From assembly GCA_015143295.1 (NCBI GenBank), contig CM026554.1, positions 54,062,627 through 54,126,626 on the forward strand: a stretch of DNA of 64,000 nt, in the 5' to 3' direction. The position numbers were made by a program, and so were the translations under genes. The notes beneath the pieces are model-generated. The model saw only the letters and a program-made list of their open reading frames with translations. It ran no database searches and was not told the DNA's origin. The DNA is from Tetracentron sinense. Lineage: Eukaryota; Streptophyta; Magnoliopsida; Trochodendrales; Trochodendraceae. Positions 23,171-34,764 of this stretch are shown piece after piece. Numbering within the stretch: position 1 is the stretch's first letter; each line of letters begins with the position of its first letter.

Positions 23171-23172
23171 AT

Positions 23173-23358
23173 GAATCAGTCTATGAGCACTCCCAAATAT
23201 ACTCTAAATCACAACCCTTTATTTCAAATAACTAAGGGTCAAGAATAGATTTGGCTTGGCTTATTTTGGAATTTTTTCTAAAGTCGCATAAGTTCTAATC
23301 TGACCCTCAATTATTTGAATTAATGGGTTAGAATTTGGGAGTACACATAGACTGACTC
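23173..23358. mobile_element. Foldback MITE with GAGTCAGTCTA-type ends
   Basis: Left end GAATCAGTCTATGAGCACTC; right end inward GAGTCAGTCTATGTGTACTC. Arms continue for about 65 bp (TTCAAATAA.T.AGGGTCA on both sides). The same end motif bounds the 1.37-kb element at 55682-57054, so this may be a small deletion derivative of that family. Confidence 0.7.
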
Positions 23359-23369
23359 GTATAGTCATA

Positions 23370-24120
23370 TGTAATTGCTTAAATAGATTGTAACAGAGAG
23401 GCCAAGGATTCCGGATCAAGCATTTGTGGCCTGGTTAAGCTTCTTCACTTCCCCTTTTCTGGAAAGCTAGTAAAGCTTGCTTCACTCACCATTATAAAGC
23501 AAAACTGAGGGTATAGTACAGCAGAGGCACTTTATTAATCGGCAATACCCTAGAAAGTGAGTATGTTTTCCTAACGGATGCCCCAGCATAAGCTCAACAA
23601 AGAAAGGGCATCCACCAAATAATACCATGAAAATGACTATGCGAGGAGTAGGTTGGAGTTTGCAATTTTGGTAACTGTGAGAGGACTAGATAAAGACCAC
23701 AATCTGAAATTAACATAATAATACTTCTAACTAAGCACTTATGATTCAAATAAAACATCAGAGACTGCAATCCGCTCATATACATACTATGGTTGAAAAA
23801 TATTATGTTTATTCTTATTTTCTTTAGCTCCATTATAGTTGATGGCTTTTACGTAAGAGGTGCTAGACTCTAATTATTTTTTTCTTCTTTCTTTAGCTCC
23901 TTCACATTTCATGGCTGACCTTCAAGGGTCTAGTAACATTTAAAGCAACAACTGAAGCCTTTGCTTGTAATTTAGGAGTGCTACTCTCAATAATATAAGA
24001 CTAGGTAAGATATCCAAACCCACAACCATAACACAGCAACACTAGTAATCAATCAAAAACCACCCAGACAAGAATAACTGAATATATCATTGCAGAAACA
24101 GAAAAATGGTTACAGGTGAT
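23370..24120. other. Intergenic stretch
   Basis: No coding sequence recognised. The missing downstream exons of the Bax-inhibitor copy are not here. Confidence 0.45.
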
Positions 24121-24133
24121 AAGCAGCATGTAC

Positions 24134-24884
24134 CTTGGATCACTCTTGATAACCCTGTCAATTAACAGACCAACAGAAGCCCCTTGAAAGAGAGCAGCTG
24201 CCATCAAGAGAGCAACCCTCTTCTTCTACAACCAAGAAATGTAACAACATCAAAATTAAAAAGAAAAAAGAGAAAAATTGACAAATTAAATGAACACCCA
24301 GATGAAATACCTCTTCATACGGAGGCGTAGAGAGTACCCATATAATGCTTCCCATGCACCCCAAGCGTTGTGAGGAAGCCACCAATGTTGCAAAGGAGAT
24401 GCAAATAAACCCCTACAGCCGAAGCTACTAGAGCACAACATAAGGAGAGATAAACCTGCAAAAACAAACACATAAATAGATTAATTAATCCAGAGAAATC
24501 CCGAAAATTCAAACCCCTCAAAGCGGTTACAGAATCAAGGACAGAAACCAAAAATTTTCTCCATAATGCTCACTTATGGAACGAAAAAACATAACCACAC
24601 AAACTAATCAAGATCTCACACAAAAAATTCCTAAAAAAAATCAAAACCAATAATATAAATGGTATAATGATCAAACATTACAATGCAAAATATAGGACAC
24701 AGATTCAGTGAATCGATCGGCTGGAACACAAGAAACCACAATAATACGAGCCAAAATCAAAATGGCATAAAAAATCGGTGTAAATTGTTGAAAAGAGTAG
24801 ATTTTTTTGAAGAAATTTACCTGTTCGAGATGGTTCTGAACGATTGAGGAAATCTGCCGGAAAAAACGAAGAGAACGCCTCCAT
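24134..24884 (-). pseudogene. Truncated Bax inhibitor-1 pseudogene
   Basis: Three exon-like pieces on the minus strand match the N-terminal half of plant Bax inhibitor-1 (BI-1, an ER membrane suppressor of cell death): 24821-24884 (MEAFSSFFPADFLNRSE), 24311-24455 (VYLSLCCALVASAVGVYLHL, then CNIGGFLTTLG and GSIIWVLSTPPYEE) and 24134-24225 (KKRVALLMAAALFQGASVGL, LIDRVIKSDPR). All have GT and AG borders. Inside the second piece one extra G in GGGG (about 24,358) shifts the frame between GGFLTTL and GCMGSIIW. The segment that should join exon 1 to VYLSLCC is missing, and all exons after SDPR are absent. It lies head-to-head with the PPR gene, 352 bp between start codons. Confidence 0.8.
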
Positions 24885-25236
24885 TCCTTCGATTATATGA
24901 AGAAACAAGATCAAGAACAGCAATAATGGACCGTATTTGAGGAGATTTGCAGAAATGGGAAAACAGAAATCAGTTGATATCAGATTGAAGAGAAAAAAGA
25001 GAGATTTTGAAACTTGAAAGAGATGGGGTTCTTTTCTTTTGGCGCTCCTTTTTTTTTGGGTAGAATAGTTTAATGCCCAAACGAAAATTGACCGTTGGAT
25101 CCTTTTAATATGACGTGTCTTGCTTGGGTTAAACCCCAAGCATGATCTCAAGCACCCATTTCGAGCAGAGGAGCCGGACGTTTATCCTGAAGTGTTGGTG
25201 TTGCAACTTGCAACAGCAGATAACGGAGAAAAGAAA

Positions 25237-27871
25237 ATGGCGCTCGAACACGTCTGCGTCATTTCCTCCTTTCGTTCTCTTTCTCTCATTTCCACTAACC
25301 CTAACCCTAATTTCTGCTCCGCATCATCTCATTCTTCAATGCCTTTCCACTTTCGATCTTCCAAAACCCTAACATCAGTCCCCTCCTCTGCAACTCCCGA
25401 TTTCGTCTCTCAATCTCCAAGCCTACTTTTCCTCCCTTTTCTCGAAGAAGAAGAAGAACAAGTACAAGAACAGGAAGAAGAAGAACAAAAACAACAACAA
25501 TCGGAAGACGTAGAGGACCCAATTCTCAGATTCTTCAAGTCTCGCTCTCAAACTCAAGACCCGGAACGCGAAGGCAGGATTCACTTTCAAAAGAATCGTC
25601 GTTCTTCATGGCATCTCGCAGACACTAAATTCTTTGAAACTGATTCTGATATCGAAGAAGAATATGAAGGAGAACCTGAAGAATTGGGTTCTCAGGTTTC
25701 GAATTCGAGTCCAGCTGATGGCCTTCTCGGAGAAATTTTGCAAATTGCAAGAAATCTGCCAGAAAATTCGACGCTGGGTGAGTTTTTGGGTTCTTATGTA
25801 GGGAAGATTGGAGAGAAAGACTGTGTGGAGCTGTTGGCGTTGATGGGACAAGAGGGTCTTTTTATGGGTTGTTTGTATTTTTTCGAATGGATGGGGTCGC
25901 AGGAACCGTCGCTTGTTACCCCTAGGGCTTGTTCGATTATGTTCCCTGCCTTGGGTAGGGCAGCTATGGGGGAAAAGTTGATGATTTTATTTAGAAATTT
26001 ACCATCGGCGAAGCAATTCAGGAATGTTCATGTTTACAATGCCGCAATTTCGGGCTTGTCATGCTGTGGAAGGTATGATGTTCTTGGTACCTTGGCTATA
26101 ATTTACTCTTTGCTGCATTTTGCTTTTAGTTTAATATTTTTCCCTTCAGTTATTTGTGGTGTTATGAGGTTTATGGGTCTGTTTGATTGGTTCAACTTGA
26201 TGAGAGTGTGTTGGAATTATATTTTCTTGTGGAAGCAATGTTCTAAATACATGATGAATTGTTTGAAATTGTAGATGTGACCATAGGATGTGTATTTGAA
26301 TGCATTTTTCATTACTTATAGTAAAGGCATGCATTTTTTCCATCATGTATAGTACCACCCAAGTTTTCATGATGGATTTTCGAGTTCTCTAATAACATGA
26401 TAGTTTCAAAATTTTAATCCAGATAATGTGTATATATGACAGCACCATAGCGTGAAAGAAGCTTAGATCTCTCTCACGAGGCTGGTAAATATTTTAGGTA
26501 GTGTTTTCAGTTTATGTTCTAGTAATTAGAGTTCATTCTGAAAGAGTAGTTGCTTATTTCAGGTACGCTGATGCTTGGAAAGTGTATGAGGCAATGGAAA
26601 CAAATAATGTCCAGCCAGATCATGTCACATGTTCTATTCTGATTACAATCATGAGAAAAAATGGCCGCAGTGCCAAAGATGCATGGGAGTTATTTGAGAA
26701 AATGAACAGGAAAGGAGTCAAATGGAGTTTGGAAGTCATGGGTGCTCTTATAAAATCATTCTGTGACGAGGGGCTGAAGGGTGAAGCTCTTGTTATCCAA
26801 TCAGAAATGGAGAAGAAAGGGATCGCATCGAATGCCATTGTATATAACACCTTGATGGATGCTTACAGTAAAGCTAATCAGGTTGAAGAGGCTGAAGGTC
26901 TCTTCATGGAGATGAAAAAGAAGGGGCTTAAGCCCACATCTGCCACCTATAACATTCTAATGGATGCTTACAGCAGAAGAATGCAGCCTGAGATCATTGA
27001 AGATCTGCTCCTGGAGATGCAGGATGTAGGCTTGGAACCAAACGTCAAATCATATACCTGTCTGATTAGTGCGTATGGAAGGCAGAAAAACATGAGTGAT
27101 AAGGCTGCAGATGCATTTTTGAGGATGAAAAAGATTGGGATAAAACCTACTTCTCATTCATATACAGCTCTAATCCATGCTTATTCTTTAGGTGGCTGGC
27201 ACGAGAAAGCTTATACTGCATTTGAGAACATGAAAAGGGAAGGAATAAAACCTTCCATAGAAACTTATACTGCTCTACTCGATGCGTTTAGGCGGGCTGG
27301 TGACACTCAAACATTGATGGAAATTTGGAAATCAATGATTTGTGATAAAAGTGGAGGGACGCGAGTGACATTCAACATTCTCCTTGATGGGTTTGCTAAA
27401 CAAGGTCACTATGTTGAAGCAAGAGACGTTGTTTCCGAATTCGGGAGGATTGGCCTGCAACCAACAGTGATGACATATAATATGCTGATGAATGCATATG
27501 CACGGGGAGGGCAACACTCAAAGTTGCCACAGCTATTGAAAGAAATGGCAGCTCTCAATTTGAAGCCCGATTCTATAACATACACCACCATGATCTATGC
27601 CTATGTCCGTGTTCGTGATTTTAGGAGGGCATTTTATTATCACAAGCAGATGGTGAAAAGCAAGCAAATGCCAGATGTCAAATCTTATCAGAAGCTGAGG
27701 GAAATTTTGGAGGTGAAAGCTGCAACAAAGAATAGGAAAGACAAGAGTGCTATATTGGGTATAATCAGTAGCAAAATGGGATTGAAACCTAAGAGGGGCA
27801 AGAAAGATGAGTTCTGGAAGAACAGAAAAAAACGCCTGGGAACTAATGACTTTACTCGTGCCAGACACTGA
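25237..27871 (+). CDS. EMB1006: Chloroplast PPR protein, EMB1006-like (two exons)
   Basis: Pentatricopeptide-repeat protein predicted to bind organellar RNA in plastids. Exons 25237-26072 and 26563-27871 join at GGAAG/GTATGA...TTTCAG/GTACGC (CGRYADAW); 2,145 nt, 714 aa. The N-terminus (MALEHVC, then Ser/Thr-rich) looks like a transit peptide, followed by an acidic Glu/Gln-rich stretch (about residues 68-92). From about residue 270 there are around ten PPR units of the P type, e.g. IVYNTLMDAYSKANQVEEAE, ATYNILMDAYSRRMQPEI and HSYTALIHAYSLGGWHEKAY. The basic tail holds KDKSAILGIISSKMG and KKDEFWKNRKKR. Length and these tail motifs agree with Arabidopsis EMB1006 (At5g50280), an embryo-essential gene, as I recall it. 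An upstream in-frame start at 25120 is less likely because it would bury the transit peptide. Confidence 0.88.
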
Positions 27872-28845
27872 TGATGCTATTCTATTGTACTATTACAAAC
27901 AGAAATAGATTCATTAACCCAGTTCAGTTTCTCATGCTGTGTGCATGAACCATCTTCAGTTTTGTCATATCATGGATTGTCCCCCCTGTCCAAGTCTTGC
28001 ATTTTTTGACATAGCTTTTCATTTTGAGATACCGACTCAGAGCTCCATTAAAAGGAAAAGAACTAACTTCACAATGTGAAGTGCTAAATGATGTCTTCTC
28101 AAAGACTTTGCGGTGTCATGCCTTGTGTCACAATAAGATTGGATGCAGGTTGAATCTGTTCACACTTCACACTGACCTGATGAGATGATGCTAGCAGGTA
28201 ATGATTTATGTTCTCAAGTCACAGTTTGATGGGGTATGTAAGAAGAATTGCATGGTTTTGAAATGTCCCAGTATATAGACCTTAGTCAGTATAATTTTCA
28301 GAAAGGATTTCTATTTGGTTTCTGATTGTAGCTTCTCACTTTGTAATTCTCTCTTTTATTTTCGTTTTTTTGCTTCCCTGTTTTTGGCCTCATTTTTCAT
28401 GAACTAGGCGTTGTCCAAAGTAAAATGCATTGAGGTCGTTTGTAAAAGTTTTTAGCCAAATGAAATTCCTTACTTTTTTTTGCCATTGTCATTTCTTGCA
28501 TAGTTAAATACTCGATGTTTTACGTCTCATGTTTTCTATATCAATGCAATCACTTTTGACAGGATTTCCTCCTTGAGAAACAGCAAGACATGTCGTGAAA
28601 ATCGAAATGTTAGTTCGATTGCTATAAGTCAAAGAAATCCAATGAGCTTCTGAAGGGTCTTCATTGGGCTTTAAGCAACAAGACTGGGGGTAATAAACTT
28701 GTTTGGAAAATTACTACCATTCAATTCCATCTTTGAGTCTTTGACATGTCTTGATGAAACATTTTTCCTGCTCAGGTTGTAAGCTAGATATGTGTAATTG
28801 TTGAAACATATGAACAAAAGCTATGTTGCATCATAGTTAACAGAG
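27872..28845. other. PPR gene 3' region and spacer
   Basis: Likely 3' UTR at the left. No other gene seen. Confidence 0.4.
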
Positions 28846-29012
28846 TTTTTTTTTGGTTCGAGATATATGTTTAGGCCGCAACACCGGTTAGGTGTTAGTA
28901 TCTGTTCAGTTAGTAGGTGGGTGGAGAGTATATACAAACTCGCACCCTCTTGGGAATGGATCCCGGTACCTCCTCCCAATGCAGGGGATACACTACCACT
29001 GGGACAGAGAGT
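28846..29012 (-). mobile_element. SINE, family A copy 2
   Basis: Reverse-oriented copy of the SINE at 7111-7273: the minus strand reads GTCCCAGTGGTAGTGTATCC, GGTACCGGGATCCATTCCC, ACTCTCCACCCACCTACTAA and CACCTAACCGG, then an A-run (T-run at 28846-28854). tRNA-like box A and box B are kept. Confidence 0.85.
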
Positions 29013-30070
29013 TTGATATCATTAAATGTAAGATTCTGTCTGTGTGATTGCTACAGTAGCTGGTATGGTCAATATAGAAACCCAAACTTACCCCTGTAAC
29101 TTGTAAGGAGTGGCTTAATCTTATGACTCAGGATCACCTTCAGTGTTAACTGGCGGATATACCATTTACACCTTTTACATGGGACTTACCTTTTCTTATG
29201 CAAGGGGGTATGTATCTGCTCTCGGTTAATGCTAGCGGGTTCTTAAGTCTGAGGAATATTAAGAGGTACAAGGATCACCAGATCTTGCAAGCATTTAAAG
29301 CTTACTTGAATTGGACTATACTCGGTCACTTGGATTAGGAAACTAGATGGATTGCAAATAAATAACTCTTTTTGCTAAGTTGACGACTTAACTATTTTGG
29401 GGATGGTATTGCAAAGAAAGCAAAATTATGAGTGAGTTTCTTGCTTTCCACATCTCCAAGGGAAAGCTTCCGTCCAGAAACTTGATTGGGGACCTCCCTC
29501 AAATGAAGGGCACACCCTCTACATGTAAACTGCTTTGGGATGCATCAAAAGGCTAATAAATCTTAGTCAGAGTCTCTCTCCTGAAATTAAATTAATTGAT
29601 TCTAAATTAGAGATATCTCCAGTAGGGGCATCAATGGGACGGGCTCGACTAAGTCCAACTCAAATTGGGCCAGGCGTGGTCTGATCTCTCACACTTAAGG
29701 ATGTCTATAGATCTGACTGTTCCGAACCCGACTCAGCCCAAGTCACCGGGGCTGCTTGGTTTGCCCAATTCAAATGGTTTCAGAGCTTTCAAATGGTCTC
29801 AGAACTTATCCATAGGAATTAAGAAAGACTATTAGGGGCTGATGGCTGTTCCGAACCTGACTCAGCCCAAATCACTGGTGCTGATGATCATCTCTGGCCA
29901 TGCTTGGTTTGCTTTATCCTTGGCTTCACATTAATCCAGTCTACTATTTTTTTTTCTTCTTCTAGTTCCATTCTATGTACAGAATAGACAAGGGAATCTA
30001 TCTAGACACCAAATTGCAAATCCATGATGAATTAAGAAAGACTATTAGGGGCAGAGGAGATGGGAAGCAG
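29013..30070. other. Spacer with short tandem motif
   Basis: Contains two copies of TGTTCCGAACC(C/T)GACTCAGCCC (about 29,718 and 29,848) with shared neighbours. No gene. The right end is probably the 3' UTR of the RCC1 gene. Confidence 0.4.
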
Positions 30071-30076
30071 AATCCC

Positions 30077-32866
30077 CTAATTACTGAGATCGATCTCGAC
30101 CCGTTCTGGATTCCCTCTCTCATTCTGGTGGGCGGCAAGTTCTATGCCCAGTTGCCCCTTGTCCCCTGCGCCGAATGCATATAGCTTTCCTGATTCAGTA
30201 AGCGCAAATGTATGCGCATTCCAGTATATGGAATTGGTAAGGTTGATCTGTACCACCCTTTCTCTTAGCAGCTTCAGCGACATCACTAGCTCCGGCCTCA
30301 ACACATTTGAATGCCTATTTTCCTATATATTCATATCAAACACATACAATCAAAAACATATATCACTTCCTCCAAATAAGAAGCCTACACAAATTAAAAC
30401 TCTCTTTCATACTACATTCAGGGCTAACCATATTTGTATTATTATAAGTTTCTAGACTCCAAAAACAACTCAATATCAGTTTTTCAAGGGTTTCAGAGAT
30501 CTACCCACTAAATCAATCTCTGAAACCATGGGTTCCGCCACGTTTGTTTGTATTTTAGTAGTTATAGATGTCAAAGACAACTTGATATTGGTCAGATTAT
30601 TCAAGGAACTCAACATTATTAATTCTCCAAGGAAATCAGAGTTAGGGGTGTATTCAAACTGAGCTAGCTCAAAAGGCTCGGCTCGGCTCGGCTTGATCAA
30701 GCCAAGCCTTTTGGTTTGATCAAGTTCAAACTTACAACCAAGCCAAGCTCAAGCCAGGCCCAGCTTGATTTGGCTCGGCTCTAAGCTGGGTTCGGCTTGA
30801 GCTCAACTCAGCTTGACATATTTATATTATAACAATATTATTAGTATTAATTTAAAATATTTTAATGTTTATAATATTATAAACAATTACTTATAATATT
30901 AATATATATTTTTAAATAAAATAACAAAATATATCGTTTATGCTTCAAGCTGAGCTTGGTTCGAGCTTGAATCAATTCGAGCTCGAGCCAATACTTTCAA
31001 GCCGAGTTTCCAGCCTGAATCGAGCTTGAACCTTGCTTGAACAGGTTCAAGCTCGGCTCAGCTTGAATACACCCCTAATCAGAGTATACACAAACACAAC
31101 AAATTAGCCCCACATACACAATCAAGCCACCATGACCAATAAAGGAATTAAGTTGGAGAGAACCAGACCTGTCCATCAGCTCCAGTGTAGTGTCCAAGAC
31201 TAGATGATTCTCCACACCCGAATGAGTAGACATCACCATCTTCAGACACCACAAAGGTTGTGTAATCACCTGTGGCGACATGAACTGCTTTGACCTTGCT
31301 CAAGGCTTCCACTACCTTAGGAGCAGATTCACACTCTTCGTTCCCATGACCCAAACATCCATAACGCCCCCAACCCCATGTGCAGACCCGTCCATCACGT
31401 CCCACTACAGCAGCATGCCAAGCACCAGCTGCAACCACTACAGGCTGAAGATTCAAGGCCTGAAACTGTTTGATCAACCGAGGATACCTCTCATCCGTTT
31501 TTGAACCATGTCCAAGCTTTCCCCCCAAACCACACCCCACAGAATATACAGACCTGATATAAGGCAAAATATAATGACGAGCTGATATAAGGCAACAAAT
31601 TTGAGTATTTTCAGTTCATTAATTATAATAAGTGAGCATTAATGGGAATGAATCAGATATATAGAGAAAGCTCACATGCCACCCGGTTGACAGGTAAGAG
31701 CTAGAAGGTAGCAGTACCCAGCTGCAATTTGCACCACAGGTATGTTCTCTAATGGGCCCAAGAGAGGATGAGGCTCCTGATCATTTGGTTCGGTTTGATG
31801 ACCGAGTTTGGCATTGCTTCCCCAAGAAAATGTATAAACTCTGCCTTCTCTGGAGAGAACAGCAGTGAAGAAATTCCCAATTGCAGCTTGAACCACAAAT
31901 ATGTTCTTCAAAGACTCAACCGGTTGAGGGGATGTAACAAGCTTAGTTCCTTGAAACATGTACTCAGCTTCCCCGAACGAGTCCTTTCCAAAGGCATAAA
32001 CCCGCCCAGCATCGCTTATCAGCATTGTCCTTCCTGCCCCAGCTGCTGCTTGGATAATTCGAATGTCTTGCAAAGATCTGTGAAGCAGTAATGGGGGGAT
32101 TTCATTAATTATTCTTCAACTCCAGCTATTTTATCTTTCCTTCTGTTTTCTCTTTTAATACACCAGATCTTAAAAGCATGGTGGAATTTATGAACCTGAT
32201 TTGGCGAGGCCGAAATTCCTCTTCCAATGTGCCATGCCCAAGTTGGCCTGAGCTGTTAGACCCGAAAGAATAGACAGCCCCTTTCGAAGTCACAGCAATA
32301 CTATGACCCGGCCCTGCTATCGCCTGAGATTTCTCCCTCCTGCAACATGCTTCTCCAGCCACCAGGAACCTCAGGACCAGCTTCCATGATCCCCCACACC
32401 TTTGCTTTAGAGTTTGACGTTCTTCTTCTCTCATCGGCTTAAATATTGCTCTCTTCTGGCACATATCCAGAGCTGCAAGCTCCGATATAGACAATTCAAA
32501 ATCAGGGGCAAAGTTCGCAGATTGCCTGAAGAAGGAACATGTTGCCTGCAAAATTGACCATGGTAATCCACTTAATAGCATTATGAATTCTACCCGTAGG
32601 AGTGTTTCATCATTTAAAGAGAACAGAAAAAGGGAACTTGCCTCGAGTTTTGCAAGATCTTGAGGGTTCAAATTACAATCCGTGAGGACATGGAGAACAA
32701 TGGAGGGGTTGGCAGCCAAGGGGAATTCTCCGGGGGTTGAGTCTCCAAAGCAATGGCGTTGGTGGCGATGAAATGTTGGCAACGGAGAGAGAACAAGAGC
32801 AGTAATGGGTGGGTCAACGATGTTATGATACTGTATGGTTGGGGTTCCACTCGCTGTGGCGTCCAT
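30077..32866 (-). CDS. RCC1-repeat family protein (five exons)
   Basis: Beta-propeller protein of the RCC1 superfamily, of the plant subgroup whose N-terminus starts MDAT and contains ECD-like SWKLVLRFLVAGEACCRR; its closest Arabidopsis relative is probably At3g26100. Exons on the minus strand: 32642-32866, 32196-32545, 31676-32077, 31169-31553, 30077-30322; 1,608 nt, 535 aa. Seven RCC1 blades are visible: VYSFGSNSSGQLGHG, VYAFGKDSFGEAE, VYTFSWGSNAKLGHQ, VYSVGCGLGGKLGHG, VCTWGWGRYGCLGHG, VYSFGCGESSSLGH and LYAFGAGDKGQLG. Intron 1 (32546-32641, 96 nt) uses GC-AG sites; it is open in frame, so retaining it would add 32 residues without a stop. Intron 4 contains a hAT MITE. Biochemical role is not known to me; many relatives act as scaffolds or exchange-factor-like proteins. 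Confidence 0.9.
30643..31077. mobile_element. hAT-type MITE in intron 4 of the RCC1 gene
   Basis: A 435-bp element with perfect 15-bp ends TAGGGGTGTATTCAA (inverted at the right end), continuing as CTGAGC. Flanked by a perfect 8-bp duplication ATCAGAGT (30635-30642 and 31078-31085), as hAT transposons make. The arms are rich in CTCGGCT/AGCCGAG motifs; the centre is AT-rich. It lies within intron 30323-31168 and away from the splice sites. Confidence 0.92.
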
Positions 32867-34302
32867 GGGCACTGCCAAAGCTCGCAGTGCCCGAGCTCGG
32901 CAGAGGAGAAGATCTAAACTTCTGGGAATGTTCAAAAAAGAACTAAATAATCACATTACTCCCACTGATCCAATTAAACCATCTAAAGCTTTGAAATTTC
33001 TTACTTTTCTTATTTACGAGAGATAGTCTGGCGCAGAACTATCCACCTTGCTTTATAGATTGATCAATTAGTTTCAATTCTCAAACCTATATATAGAACA
33101 TAAAGGGAAACACTGTCACGAACTTCACCTATTACAACAAGAGAAAAGAAGAAAAAAATGCATTGAATATTCAGATAATTGTTGAATTATGCATCAATTG
33201 ATGTATGATTTTCATAAATTATGAGAAACCAATTCAGAAAATGTCGTTTAAGATATTAAAAAAAAGGCCATTTTTTAAACAAAAAAAGGAAATACAGAAC
33301 AGAAAGATCAACTGTCACTAACCTGTAGACAGTGATTCTGACGAGGCTACAGGATCAATTATACAAACGAAGACAAAATTAGAAATGAAAACAAAAGATA
33401 ATCGCAGCCCAGATCAATTCAAACAGTAATTGTTGGTGTAAGATGGCAAAACAGAACAAACCCAAGTCAGACCATCCAATCAAGAGCAAGAAAGAAACCC
33501 AAACCCCAGAAAAGAATTCCCATACATTATCAAGAACGTAATTGAAGAAGGAAAGATCGAAAAAACCAAAGAAACCAGAGATAGAATAAAACTCAAAGAA
33601 GAATAACGATACAGAGTCTTACCCAAAAAAACAAAAATAAACGATCCTGTGACAAAGGATATTCTTCATTCAAAAGAAAGGAATTTCACAGCAAAAAAAG
33701 ATGCTTTTTTTTTTTCTTCCCAAATTTTAAGTATAATTTGCAAATTCAAGATAAACCCAATTTAGCTAACATCATCACTCAATCAAGAGAGGATAACACA
33801 GACCCAACATTAAAAACTAAGAGCATGGTATGATTATTATCACTTTTTTTATACCAAGAAATTAACTGAAAATAAACAAACCCACATAAGAAAATCTGAT
33901 GCTTGACAAGTCAAAGATCCAAACTCCATCAAAATTTTAATTAAGAAGGCATAGTTTGTTCCCCAGAATTTCACGTAACTGAAGAACCATCAACGAAACA
34001 ATGATCGGAACTTTTCGATTTCTACATTCCGATCATTGCGGACTGAGAAACAATAAATTATAAAGACGATTACATCTCAGAGACGATGATGATTCCTTGG
34101 ACTCCATGCGCATCTGTGCATTATCGCAAGAAATTCGCGTTTTCTCGACGAAAAGAAGCGATCTTGGACTCGAATTGAAGAAGAAGAAAAAGGTGAAAAT
34201 TCGATCAAAGACGTAAAGTTGTGCTATTTACGGGATTCGATTGCGATGGAAATTTAGAAGAATTTGAGAAGAAAGAAAGGGAATTTTCTTCTTTTCAATA
34301 GC

Positions 34303-34333
<31 letters not shown>

Positions 34334-34340
34334 CTGTGGA
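32867..34340 (-). promoter_or_regulatory. Likely 5' leader and promoter region of the RCC1 gene
   Basis: No long coding frame. A pyrimidine tract CT(n) at about 34,311-34,332 (GA repeat on the gene strand) and purine-rich sequence just inside it look like a plant 5' UTR or core promoter, so a leader intron between about 32,930 and 34,200 is possible. This is inference from composition. Confidence 0.35.
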
Positions 34341-34764
34341 CTATGCGTTTTAAAGTGATGACTGCTGAGGTGTCTCCAAAGAGGCGATAAGCAAATCGAG
34401 ATTGAACTCACTCACGGTGAGTTTAATTGCACTCAAAGGGCAACACGTATCTCTTTTTAAACCATTATTAACCATGATTAAGATTTCTTAATTTAATACG
34501 GTTTAACAATTAAAAAAAAAAATTTAGAAAATTAACTTTAGGGATTAAATAAGGGTTAAATTTTTAAAAAAAGAATTTTGAAAAACCAAGTTTGATTGTT
34601 CACCAAATCAAGGCCTCGAAGAATTGGAATGGTATGCGGCAATTCCTGAGTGGTGTCCTCGCAAACAACTAGTGGAGAGTATCTTGTCTTAGTTCTAAAC
34701 TCTATTCCAAATTCCATGCAGCTGCTCCTACAAGTCCCCAACTTTTTTAGCTAGAGGATTTAAC

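Noticed and set aside
24705-25151. 148-residue minus-strand ORF
   Set aside because: Only its MEAFSSFF part is Bax inhibitor exon 1; the rest is 5' flank and intron.
25120-25236. Longer N-terminus of the PPR protein (MLGLNPKHD...)
   Set aside because: Puts 39 charged residues before the transit peptide and overlaps the likely leader.
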